A stretch of DNA of 64,000 nucleotides from Ciona savignyi (Eukaryota > Chordata > Ascidiacea > Phlebobranchia > Cionidae): contig CH000599.1 in NCBI GenBank assembly GCA_000149265.1, forward strand, positions 195,765 through 259,764. The letters run 5' to 3'. The notes beneath the pieces were generated by a model that was given only the letters and a program-made list of their open reading frames with translations, did not search any database and had not been told where the DNA came from. Shown here piece by piece: positions 37,042 to 49,500 of the stretch (positions are counted from its first letter, which is position 1; every line of letters starts with the position of its first letter). Made by a program: the position numbers and the translations under genes.

Positions 37042-39804
37042 CTTCTCGCTTTGTTTGTATCCTGTATGTGATGGTGCGACATTAAACAATTTTGGCTATT
37101 TTGCAAACAGTCTTAACATAATTAGCTCAAACCACTCTCGTCCCGTTAGTCCGTTTCTAACCTTTCGAACCGTCGGTAGCATGGTTACGTCACAGGGAAA
37201 CGTAATCAGACTTTACTTAATCCAGTAGTTGATTCATCCAAAACTAAAGCAAGATACCCATCGTATACAGCACGCAGCAATAGCTTTCATAACCTTACAT
37301 TAGACGAAAGATAACGCAATTGTCCATGTTACAATTCACTCTACGTTTCCCATATTCGGGGAAATATGAATCTCCCATTCTTAATAAAACTCTTAACATG
37401 GGATTTAGTTCAACGACGTGTGTCTACACGAAGTTTCGTATTGGTACGATATATATGTCTTTTCGAAGGATTATGTAAATCACCGAATGAACGAATATAA
37501 ATAAATATCGATGTTATGGACAAAAATAAACGAGACCACGAAACGTAAACTGTGAACCCGATATAGCTTAAGATCATTACTTTTCACGACATAATGCCAA
37601 TCATTACCACTATTTATGCAAATTACTCCTTTTAACCAAATTACTTGACTCCGGGCATTTACGCCCGACCAATGCTTTAATCTCTTTATTTATCAACCGC
37701 CATTTACGCCAAATATTTCTGCTAAAATCTAAAGGCATTCTACCTTGATTTTCTTATATTGTATAATGTTTTACTTTTTATTTTCACTTTTTCTCCACCA
37801 TACTTCATAAAAAAACAAGATTCTTCCAGAACGGATAAACAAAATATGAATCAAGCTGTTTAAATGCGGTTTGCTTAATCGTTTTATATTTCGGCTTTAA
37901 CAACTTGGTTAGTGTGAAACAAAGATTATTATCAACAAACTTGTTTGGATTTAAATAAAGAAGTGTTTGCAACTGACAAGTCGAATTATTTGCGAACCAT
38001 GATTAGTAGGCAAAATGAATGAAGTTATAAAATAGTCTCAGCTAAATTCAAATACATTTAATAGAAAAGGAATACGTCAAAAAGAATTACATAAACGTCT
38101 GAAAAAATGTAGTACACACTATATTTATGCGTAAATTAAATATGATATAACTTTTTAATCAAGTAAAGCAATTAATTATCTTTCCTCCTTACACACCTTA
38201 TCAAAATATCTAACCTACCTGGAGTACCCACCCACCTTATTACAATATCTGCCTATAACACCCATAATACCCATATGTCCGCTAGCCTATATAGTGCGTA
38301 TCAAACACACAGTTAGTATATCAGAATACAATACGACTAGCTGTGCCACTCCAATTGATTCTCATCTACCAGCAAATCGCTTGTAATATTTTGTTTGTTT
38401 ATATGTCAAGCGTTTGATCGAAAAGATAAACTAGTTTCATCGCGGCCACTTAAATTCGGCCCCGGGTTATTCCATCCCGTACACACTTCAACAGATGCCA
38501 TGCAACATTACGTTTGGGGATTGCGAAATTGATTTGTTATTTTTTTACATTTTTAACCTTTTTTATTTATTTTTATTAAAAACAGTCCTAAATTGCAAAA
38601 ATATAAAATGGCAAAATATTAAATAATCATAGTCCCCATACTGTAACAAACCGAGGCTTACGTTCGTTGGTTGAAACAAAACAAGTACGCCATGCGTGAT
38701 CACAGGTTATATATATCGGACAAGTCCCAATTTATTAAAATAATTTGGGCTACGGGGTGGTTATTTGTTGCAAATCTCACATCAGAAGCAAAATTGAAAC
38801 ATTCGAGGAATTATCTTCGAACCAACAGTCATTTCAATAGTGAGTTGGCATTTATTACGTCACGATTTGATGTCATCTGTTTTTATTCGAGCTCCCGAGC
38901 TATTTATGACAAATCGTGACGGGGAACCATTAAACCACGCAAGTCATCGCGCCGATTTGAGGTGTTTTGATAGAATTTTAACCGAAACTCAAATTTTGCG
39001 GCGGCCATACGCGCAATTGGGAACTTATTCATGTATTCGGCTGCATTTATATCTTGGTTATTTGGAAATAAGAAAGATAATAACAATACGTGGATTATGT
39101 GTATTTACATCATTTCGCTTGTTACTTTATTTTTAGTTTCCTTGAAAACGAAGGAGATTAAACGGTTGTGTCCGCAAACTATTATTTTTAAGGGGCCTAA
39201 GTTTTGAACCCTTTATTATAGGCTTCGTAACTAGCAGTTTTTATAGTGAGCTGTTTATAAATCACAAACAAATATTCGTTTTATTTCATTGAGCGCACGA
39301 CGCACGCTTCTCCGCCAAACACATTTTGTTGGATTCGGCCACAATTTGCTGAGGTGGTTGCAGTCTTGCATGTAAAAGGTTATTCAATTGGGACTTACCC
39401 AACTATGAGAATGCATAATTCATATACAAACTAACATACGTGATCTGTGGATTCCTGTATCGCACGCAAAAAAATGATTAAACTGTTTTCATACAAAATA
39501 GTTTGATTTTTTTGTTTCCTTGCATGAAACAACCAATAACACTACTCATTTTCCAGTAATAGAGAAGTAGTCTCTGACCAATTAACATCGTGGATTATGG
39601 GGCGCGATCTTACCCGTGTGACAACGTCCATCGCGTTTTCCCATTCACGGTTATAAATATGAGTATCGTAACGTATTCTAAGTACAATTAGTAATACAGT
39701 ACACCATTATTATTATTCGTTGTAAACTTTAAAGAATTGCAATTAAACTTTTTTACGCAAACATTAAATTGTTAGTTTTAGTTCCGACAGCTACAGTAAC
39801 TAAT

Positions 39805-39995
39805 TCTTCTTCTGATCCACGTTTCGAACCCACGCTGCGCTTGTCATAAAAAGTTTCTAAACATTACACAAGCTTCTGTATGTTTACCTATGTACACAGA
39901 TTTACCTGCATTTTTGTACACTTTTATAAAATCTCCTGCCTTTTTATATTACTCTATGGTAGCCTACCTTAGAATCCAGAATTTGCAGTATATTT
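39805..39995. repeat. dispersed repeat, copy 1
   Basis: Shares GTATGTTTACCTATGTACA, ATCTCCTGCCTTTTTATA and TCTATGGTAGCC blocks with 53180-53365. Confidence 0.6.
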
Positions 39996-40319
39996 AGCCG
40001 TGCTTACAGCCTGATCTATTCATTTTTTTAATAACTTTATTACATGAATTCTATATCAAAAGGAAAAACGACAATGTGGTTGAGAGGTAATTTTTTAGCG
40101 AATGCCGTTTTTAATTTCCAGTGAATTTGTTTCTTTCTTCTATAATTGTCATCTTATCGTAGTGACGTTGTTATTTTGGCTTTTGTCTCTTTTAAATGCT
40201 TTAGAAAACTCCCACCAAGTTATTTAAAAGCCCTAGAAGCTGGCAAACCCAGTGGCTGGTTTCGTTTCCGCAACACTTCGGGTGGAAGCCAAGATTTGCA
40301 ACATAATTTCACCAAGATA

Positions 40320-40430
40320 ACAATAAAGCGGTTTATTATACAGCGTTTACCGATTATATTAGCTTACACATATTATAGCTGGAAATGGGGAATTAATAGT
40401 TATTACACGCAGCGAAACAAGTATTCATAT
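40320..40430. repeat. dispersed repeat, related to 62530-62860
   Basis: AATAAAGCGGTTTATTATAC and TATTACACGCAGCGAAACAA match 62531-62550 and 62827-62850 with few changes. Confidence 0.55.
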
Positions 40431-40516
40431 GAGAGCATCGGTAGCATAAAATCACAGTTTTGTTAACATTTTAAAACACATTTTAATTGAGATCCAATAA
40501 AAAAATAGGAATTTAA

Positions 40517-42837
40517 TTAAAGATTTTGGGCGAATAAAAATATGTAAGCTGTTTGAGTATCACTTCTTAGACGTGAATGTGAAGTATCATAATCGATAGA
40601 ACCAGCTATTCTGGCATGTTCAAGAAAATAAATAAAAGATTTAAAGTATTTTTTCATGATAAGATAGCAATAACCGAGATTGGAAAATATGTCCATATGG
40701 AACCTTGAACTTTGGTTGGTTCCTTCCAAGAGTTTCAAAACTTTGTGCGACACTTCAATTGACTTGTCGTACTTTCCTTTTAGTAGAAGTGAACATGAGT
40801 ATGATTTTAAAAACCCGGGTTTGGTGTATTTCATTACATGTGTGACTTCTTGAGTTTGTTCCCATTGTTCATAATAACAAAGACATCTTTCCCAAATATC
40901 AACTGCGCGATAGAAGTGGCCCATTTGATCTAAGCAACGAGCATATTCTTGTGCAGCACCCATTCGCCTCCCATCACCAGGTGGTGCCACTTCAACATAA
41001 ACCATCAGTTCATCCAACTCAACAAGCTGAGCTTCAATTTCTCGTGCATCATAGCGACCCAATCCTACGTTGCATCGTAGCTCATCAACTTTAGTGAGAA
41101 ATACTTGAAGAACATCTTCACAAAGAGGAAGAATTTTCCGACACATATCCAACCCGAGCTGGTATTCATTTATCTTACATAAACTATTTACCGCAAACAA
41201 ACAGTAATCGATTCCAACATCGCTGGGTTGAATAGTGGAGCCGAGTTTTGCAATTTCCAGCTTTACCTCATCCATAAAACCAAGAAGGTACAGAATTACC
41301 AGTTTTGTTCCCATCACATTATCTTCCAATCTATTCAAATCAAGTTGAGCATCTGCCCCTAAATTCCGTAACGTATAATGTAACAAGTATGCAGTTACCA
41401 TAAATGTTAAAAGACTTTGTTTCCCAATAAATTCAACCAAACCTGAAACAACTTTCTCATAAGCAAAACCTTCCATAAAAATGTGTTCCTGTCTTCCCTT
41501 TAATTGGTAAACTTTAAACCGGAGTTCACAAGCTATTGCCACCATGAATCTAAGTTTGTGAGCAACGATTTCACTACATCTTTTATCTTCTTCAAATTTA
41601 TCAATGATATCAAAGCATGATGATTCTTTGATGGAATATATTCGGCCGATCGCTGCTACAAAAATTGTTGCACTTCGATAGATCACTCTCTTGATGTTGA
41701 AACTTTTCATATTTATGTGATGCATTAAATTGTTGATACATAATTTCTAAATCCCGCATATCCTTATCAATGTGCTTTAGAACCTCCGAAAATTGACTTT
41801 CTTTATCGTTACTGTCTACAACGGCATGCGATTTTCGCTGATATTCATCAAAAGTAATTTTATCACCAGATATATAGCTAGTTTTGCTTAGCATATCCGC
41901 AAGGTGATAACCTTCTTTCATAATTTCCTCTGGTTTCAAGTGTTCAAGCATTTCATCCACTGTTTTTATAAGTTCAGTTTTCCATGGTTTCTTATCTGTC
42001 GGTTGCCTTCCAAGTGGAATTTTGCTTGCATGTGGCATCATACCATCGAACGTAACACCATTTGGTGTGACATTGTCATAAAACCAATTTAAACTTGGAA
42101 TTGCAACAGAAGGAATCATGGTTTCTCCGAGATTGATTATAAAAATGTGAAAAATTGTAGAAAACCACCTGAAATACCTCAAGATTATTTCTTTATCTTT
42201 TCTCTTAGCAATAGGATTTTCAAGAAGAATGATGAACTCCATATCTGAATACAATGTAAACCTCAGATCGTGCTAGGGAACCCATTGCTGCTAAAGAATA
42301 TTTGCACGGGGGTTCTCCCATAATCTCAATGCAATTATCAGAAACGGACCTCATCAGCTCAGTATATTTTCTTGCAACTTTATTTTGAAGATTTAGAACA
42401 TCTGTGACTTTTTTCTTTTCCAACGCAAACAGTCTATTTTCGTTTACATTATCCAAGAATCGTTTTATTTCATCAAAACGTTTTCCGAATTCTTTTCTTG
42501 CTTCACTTAGTTTTTGTCGTACTTGATTTGTATTTTGTACTAAATCAACATCAACTTTGTTGGCATTTGCTTTCAGCAGGACAGCAGAGCAGAACTTTTG
42601 AAGTTCCCTTTTGATTTGTAGGTTGTTTGGCTCCCTTACAATAGCAGCGTTAAGTAGAGCTGCACTACGAATACAATTCCTCTTTTTATTCTCAGTTTTA
42701 TTTTCATAAACCTTGGCAAGCTCAAGAAATATTGGAACTGATTTTATCGGATCAATTTCCTTCCCGTTTCGATCACATAATAACTTTAACTGCTGAACCA
42801 GATTCTTCTCAATCTCACCAATCTCATCAACTTCCAT
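40517..42837 (-). CDS. nucleotidyltransferase-TPR protein, intronless, two frameshifts
   Basis: One continuous coding region in three frames, about 770 codons: 42837 to about 42270, about 42270 to 41720, and about 41720 to 40517. Frame 1 ends in MGSLARSEV; the second frame continues with YSDMEFIILLEN. Together they form the hG[GS]...DhE signature of the nucleotidyltransferase fold, with one extra T at about 42264-42267 (GTTTACA) breaking it. The second break is near GAAAAGTTTC at about 41711. N-terminal helical repeats (VPIFLELAKVYENKTENKK) and C-terminal TPR-like helices (GHFYRAVDIWERCLCYY; GKYDKSIEVSHKVLKLLEG) flank the core. Such proteins are expanded in marine invertebrates, as far as I recall. 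Substrate unknown. The clean sequence outside the two breaks means they may be assembly errors; otherwise it is a young pseudogene. Confidence 0.65.
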
Positions 42838-43094
42838 TTCAACCTTCCTGGCTAAGAATCAACTCGATAATAATATTTCTGCGTCGATTGTTAGAACGCA
42901 CTGTGAGCTACTTTTGTTTGTTTAGTAAGAAGAAAGTACCAGACGACGTTACCAGCACAATGGACTCTTTGTGACGATGACAAAGGATTCAGCGTATTTC
43001 TATGGTCATGTAGCGACCTCATATGTAACCTTTTCTATATAACTTTATTTTAATTTGGCTCTAAACGGAGGGCTCCTAACGCTTTAAAAAAAGT

Positions 43095-43375
43095 CCGGTC
43101 GGTTAGTCTGGTGGTTTAGTGCGACGCCGTTTCACCCGGGGGTTAACACACGGGCAATCGTCAGATCACCTCGCGCCCACCGTCGGGTCACCGGAGCTAT
43201 TGCAGTGTGCTGTATGTAAGAATTACACGTTCCTTTAATTTAGTAGAACCCATTAATTTAACGGGTACAGGCAATGTCCGTTAAGTGATTTGCCCAAAGA
43301 CACAACCAACTAGCTAGCGACCAGTTTTCGACCTGAACCCGTTCGGTTAAAAGGCGTCGCATTAAACCACCAGAC
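43095..43375. repeat. two SINE pieces joined head to tail end
   Basis: Plus-strand head GGTCGGTTAGTCTGGTGG (43095-43131) joined directly to a reverse copy starting GGGGGTTAACACACGGGC (43139-43375). Confidence 0.7.
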
Positions 43376-43594
43376 TGGTCAGAGTTCAACCACTAAGTTG
43401 ATGCTCGGATAAACCTAAACCAATTTAACTTCCACAATCACAAATTTATAATAAAAAAATAAAACTTTTCATATTCGACCATGTTAAAGCGCGGATGACG
43501 AAGTATTTCCCACTCCGTATTCCTACACCCATCCGCGGGCTTAAATATTGATTATGCATGCATGTCCGTTTAAAATGATCCTTCCTAGATTGGT

Positions 43595-43690
43595 TGAACG
43601 CACTTTGAGTTACTTTTGTTTGCGGAGTAAGAATTCAGCGTTACTATCACAATAGACTTTTTATGACGGAGACAAAGCCTTTGTTACTAC
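43595..43690. repeat. partial duplicate of the NTase gene 5' flank
   Basis: TTGAACGCACTTTGAGTTAC, TTTTGTTTG and ACAATAGACTTTTTATGACG match 42890-42990 (TTAGAACGCACTGTGAGCTA, ACAATGGACTCTTTGTGACG). Blocks at 43400-43440 and 43760-43830 are also related (TTAACTTCCACA). Confidence 0.55.
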
Positions 43691-44116
43691 ATGATTCATT
43701 TCTATTGTCAATACATGGAACCGAACCCGATCCCAACCTAATGTATTGTAGTGAACCCGAAGCGGAGTTAAACCAATAACTTAATGTTTGGATGAATCTA
43801 AACCTATTATTTAACTTCCACATTCGATAAGTTAAATATTGGATGTGTACACAATATCCAAGTAACACAGCCCATCCACTTTGGTAGAAAAGACTGTTTG
43901 TAATCCGCAATAAATGATGATAATTGTAAAAACACTTTTATAATCCCATCAGTCAATTAAAGTGTGCGCATGGTAAGAAATGTCCGCCATACCGAATTTA
44001 TAAATTTAAAACAAAAATAGAAAAAGTGTAAATCAAAATTATTAAACTTAAGCCTTAAAGAAAAATGTGGGGGAAAACGACTTTATTAGTAGGGTGACCC
44101 AGGTGGTGTGGATCAA

Positions 44117-44216
44117 NNNNNNNNNNNNNNNNNNNNNNNNNNNNNNNNNNNNNNNNNNNNNNNNNNNNNNNNNNNNNNNNNNNNNNNNNNNNNNNNNNNN
44201 NNNNNNNNNNNNNNNN
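44117..44216. other. assembly gap (100 N)
   Basis: Exactly 100 N, probably a gap of unknown size. Confidence 0.95.
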
Positions 44217-45905
44217 CCATCAGAGTTTTAAAACATTGCGCGGTGAGAAACTAAAAAACGTGGATTTTCCTGCACCCACTGGCTTAAGTAGGCGTATAAC
44301 AAATTAAATTGGTTTCTATGGGCGACCAAATCTGTCGAATAGTAGTGTCTTAGTCGTGTATTTAAGTGAGGGCTTTGCTGAGTAACAATGGTGGTGATTC
44401 CCCAATGTTTGTACGGATGGAAGCAGCATGTGCTAGGCTGCGCGCCGGTGTTCTCGTTTAGCTGTGAACGTTTTGTGAAATAAAGGTGTTGATTGTGCAT
44501 CGTCTAGCTGTTTCATAGGAAAAACTTCAATGTAAAAAGGGCAATCCTGCTTGTAATTTGGAAGAAGTATAAGTTTAGTTCGCAGATCCAAACTTCCATT
44601 TTACGTTGTAAAAAAACTAAAAGGTTAGTTTGTATTAAAGAGATAGGTAGAATAATTGGTTGTATGCCGTCCTATCTAAAAACCAGTTATTTTAACCCTA
44701 ATAGAAACGAGATTGTTTTTGCACAGTTTGTGCGTTTCTACCGAGTCAGCTTTGTAGTGCTCTAGCGCCTCTCGTGTTATAGTTAGAGCAAAATGTTCAA
44801 CACTAGATTTGTTTGAAATAAAATTTCCAAAATTTCTGAGATTTTTAATTTTTGATCACGTCACTATCTAGGCATCCACGTCTTATTCTTCCTTATACAA
44901 TGTTATAGTTTTTGATCTGTTGACAATACAGCCTAACTTATTTTTACAAAGTTACTTAGAAACACATTTTCTACAATTATATTATAATTTTGGTTTGATA
45001 ACGTCATCAGAATAATATTACGCCACTAATTTCATGTTATCGGTCCACTTATCCCAAAGTTTTTTTGTTTGTTTTTTTATTATAAAAAACGTTAGAATAG
45101 AAATTTAGATTACTATTAAGTCCACATTGCTTTTCTTGCTGCTTTTCTTTGAAATAAACTATAATGAAGTTTTTAAGATCACATCCGGGACATACCAAGA
45201 AGTGAAACTGATTCTACTGTAATATAGACATTTAATAAAACAAAAAATTTGGGCGAAGTATTAGAAAAAAACATTTTTTGTGAGACTTTCCCCTCAAAAT
45301 TTGACCAAAAAAGTCATAAAATTCAACTAAACAGAACTTAAAAATTTCAAATGCAAAGTTATGTTTATTTTTGCTGTTTTCAAATGATATATCATATAGC
45401 TTTCCAAAGAGACCAAACTTTAGCAGTTTCGACAATAAATTTTGGAAATTTTTCATTTTGAATGAGCACATGTAAAAAAGAACAAATTTGTCCTTCGTTT
45501 TTAAAGGGTTAAATTGTTTTTGTCACAACTTGTAAACATAAGTAACAAAATTGTTTCTGATCACCTGTTTGTCTAAAATCAGATACGTAACTCGCGACAC
45601 CGAATTTGACTAACTCCAGTTTCGAATGTGCAATTCTTCAGCTTAAAGGCGGCGTACTTACCCACCAAGCTAATCAGTCTTGAATGTATTAGATTTCCAC
45701 TGTTGCGCACAATACGGGTTTGGTGGAAAGTTGTTTCTATATAACCTCGCTGCTTCTTCGACGTTCTAAATCCTTAAACAAGAAATGCTCGGATGACCTT
45801 ACTCGTTTCAAGTCTTCCCGCCGCTAGGTGTGCCAGAGAACAACATTTATAAAATAAGTTATAAACACTTGGTGTGCTAAAGAACAGTGTTCAGGAAGGA
45901 AAGAT

Positions 45906-46197
45906 AGAATAGGATATTCTTGTTTATCACCGTGAATGGGAAAACCAAGGGGGTTAACACACGGGCAATCGTCAGATCACCTCGCGCCCATCGTCGGGTT
46001 ACCAGATCTATTGCAGTGTGCCGTGTATATGATAGACACGTTCCTTTAATTTAGTAGAACCCATTAATCCGCTGGGTTCAGGAAATGTCCGGATAGTGCC
46101 TTGCCCAAGGACACAACCGACTAGCTAGAGACCATTTCGCACCTGAAACCTTTCGATTGAAAGGTGATGCACTTAACCGCTAGCCCAACCGGCAGGA
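45906..46197 (-). repeat. full SINE copy, reverse
   Basis: GGATATTCTTGTTTATCACC to ACCGCTAGCCCAACCGGC. Near-consensus, including CACCTGAAACCTTTCGATTG. Confidence 0.85.
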
Positions 46198-46575
46198 GAA
46201 ATAAACAGGAAAAATTTTGTGGCCAAATGGTTGACGCGACCGATACCTATACCGACCTGTACAAAAACGGTCCAAGTAATGAGCCCATCCTGGGTTCGAC
46301 TTGACTCGCTAAAAAAAAAACAATCGTGCTTTTAAAGAGCCTGTTTGAAAATACCGGATTAAACACTTTTTAGTATATTTTCAAGAATTAAATCATTGCG
46401 CTAATCAGTGGTTGCATAGTGGTGATACTTTATAATAGTTTCCCATCGTGATATCCTTTCATCACAGCTGATCCTTCCACTTGCTATCACTGGCTCGTAT
46501 TACTGAGATTAGCGTCGGTTGTATGGAAGCCGATAGCTCATGTAATACTTGCAGTTGGGTTGAGCTAGAACTAAT

Positions 46576-49500
46576 ATGAGGCGAAAATGTATATTATTGT
46601 TTTTAGTGATATGGGCGGTTTTGCTTTGCGTTGTTTTCAGGAGCTACTTATCAGGTAAAAGGTAAGTGGTATTTAATTTAATACAACGTCACTAACAATT
46701 CGAAAGTGATCGCAAACTAGTCGGTTGTGCGTATTCCTATCAACAGGGCTTGAATGTCATATTTCTACGGTAGGGAATTCTTGTTTATTCCATGGCGGTA
46801 TAACACGGGTAACCTTACCAAGCGAATACGTAACAAAGGATATTGAAAAAACGACACAACGAACAATATATTATCTTGAACAACACAGTTAGTAATAACT
46901 GCATTATATGAGCTGTTATCACACGGGCAACCTTCAGTTTATCTCGTCATGCCGTCGGGTTGTGACTGTTACATGACCTTTCGTTATTTTTTATATTTAC
47001 TGAGCTTGTAATTAAAACTACATGATAGTCGAGTTGCTAGACCTTGTTTTGTATGAAACTTGGTATATGTATCGTTCGTACTAACCATTCATACCACCAT
47101 ACAGCCCTTCGTTATTCTGTCATCCGAGATAAACATGAACATGTCTTTTGTCCCAAATATAAACAATACCTCATTACAGGTTCAATGCATCGGAAATAAC
47201 GCTTGGAAGTGAAACTAATAAAGGGAAAATTCAACTAAAATAGTTTTCAATAATATTTGCTCAAGATACAACGTCATTTTAGATATTACCAACGGGGATT
47301 CCCCGTCCTTATCCCAATGAACAGGTACAAGTACTTTTATTCGCATCAACCACTCAACACCACAGCGGTATAAAAACGATGCGATAAAATTCGCCAGCAC
47401 TTCCAGTGCGGTAACTTCCGGACTCCGGAAGCCCTTAGACGGCTTTCGGGTTCTCATATACATTAGGATATTATGCAGCGTGTTGTTTAAGAGATATACG
47501 TTATAAATCATCAAGTTATATACCACAGAGCCACAAGCTCTACATGTCACACAAATATAACCAAAGGCGCAAAGATAGGAAGTCATGGGTGCAATTTCAC
47601 CTTTAAATTGCTTTCCTGGCAATTATTGCAACATAAATTTGGACTAAATATTACTTAACAATAATTAATGTATATTTTATCAAGATAAACAACAAGTTAA
47701 CAGCAATACGCACAACAATTAAGGTTTCAGTGTTAGATTATAAAATCCCTGTGATAATGGTATAACTTTGTAAATCTCAGTGTTAGATTATAAAATCCCT
47801 GTGATAATGGTATAACTTTGTAAACCTGCTCAGTTGGAATCAACAGTAGTTAGTTAAGTTAGTCTACGTCATGGCGGTGGTAGACAAATCCTGGGTTTCG
47901 AACCGACAACCGATGGTTCGTCATAAGCATGCTTGTAAACCTTTGCATCAATAACCTGTCATTGTCAATTCAATTATTGAACAATAGCAGCATCATCGGA
48001 ATACAATGGCCAAGATGACGTAACAAAGGAGATGATGGATCGAAGCGTGTTACAGCGAAGGATAAAGGAACAGATTGTGGAATTGTGGAGAGCAACACAA
48101 TATGAACTTCACAAAGTTGCTGCTGTGGGAAGGAATGCCCTGGAATCAACTAAACGACTGAGACAACGATACCAGTAATTTAATATTTATCCGGCTAGAC
48201 TATGTTGTATTTACCTGACTATCTCTGGTGGGCACGTCACTAAGACCGATTTTGTATGGAATTCGGTTGATGCATTGGTCACGTTAAACATTCACCCACA
48301 AGTACAAGATACCAGTAATGGAATTTTAGTTTCGTTACAAATTCTATTTCCATCCGAAGTTTATACAGTCGTGTGGTCAGTTGGTTGACGCAACCATTCA
48401 CGGGGATGAACACGATTACCCTAAACTTCTTCTAATACATTACCAGCGCACTTATACTTAAAGTTGAAGATATAGAGGCATTTGACCAACCTTGGAAATT
48501 GAAACTTGCTGATAAAACCAGGAAAGTTATAATGAACAAGATTACGAAATTGCAGGTTCGGGTAAATGACTTGTATAGAGTGTCCCGTGTAAGTCGGAGG
48601 GTTGTAGGGTCGAAACTTATTCCTGACTTAGTTGTGTCCTTGGGTACTTAGCATACATTGCTTTAACTCATAAAATAGACGATCACCGATCGGCTTTGAC
48701 AACGGTTTGGATAAAGGTAGGGCACGATAAAAGAAAAGTGATCTGGCTTGAAAACTTTATACGATGCGGCATGACACTATAATTTGCTTTTCAAAGGTGG
48801 TTTTCACCCAATGCATTGTATTGACAGAACCCACGTGACTGCAACACAGCCAGTCAGTTTTACGTTCCTGTTGCTGAGTGTGGATTCGGGTGTTCCTATC
48901 GCCACCTTACAAGATGTATGGAAATAAGCATGTCAAACAACATGACATTGATTGCGGATTATTCGACATCGTTATACAAACTGCATGAGACATCAAACAA
49001 TGTATTCCCTTTCAAAGAATCAAGTGCATGTCCAATGCCGACTAATTTAAAAAACTGGACCGAAATTTTTTGCTACATCTCCAAATGTGCTCCAAGATAT
49101 TGTAAGTTGCTTATGTTAATAATAAGGTTCCTTCCAATTCGAAGGGAACACATATGTCATGTCGACAGATTATTTTTAGTATACCCACGTGAATACTTGA
49201 ATAACTCTGGAACCCATTAATATTTTGTTTGCGGAAACATACTGTGTACTCTTTATATAAGATTTACGGTGAGGGGCTTTAAAAAATGGATTGGTACTCG
49301 GGAACACATTAGTTTCCGCTTGCAGAAAAACTTTATATATTTTAAATAATATATACCAAAGGGGTGGGTGGCCAGGGAACCCGATCGTTTCTGCATGAAG
49401 AAAAATATACCGTTAACTCAACAAGGGGTTAAAATAGTGGTGTATATCACGTGGTTGACACTCTATGGTTATTCTTTATATTATGCATCCCAGCCAATTG

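Larger units (their letters stand above)
37042..40516. other. intergenic DNA, no gene recognised
   Basis: Divergent 5' flank of the DOMON gene and 3' flank of the NTase gene. Contains degraded SINE pieces (about 37228-37382 and 39590-39672), a repeat at 39805-39995 and another at 40320-40430. Open frames at 38671-39136 show no recognisable domain. Confidence 0.5.
43690..46575. other. intergenic DNA between NTase and FUT8
   Basis: Contains the 44117-44216 gap, a SINE (45906-46197) and a repeat 2 copy (46230-46290). No supported gene. AT-rich frames at 44228-44500 and 45232-45471 show no domain. Confidence 0.5.

Noticed and set aside
38671..39136. Overlapping plus-strand frames
   Set aside because: No domain, no splice structure and AT-rich codon use; chance open frames.
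47215..47622. 135-residue minus-strand frame
   Set aside because: Its centre is a dispersed repeat also at 62866-63027, and FUT8 exon 2 lies beside it on the other strand.
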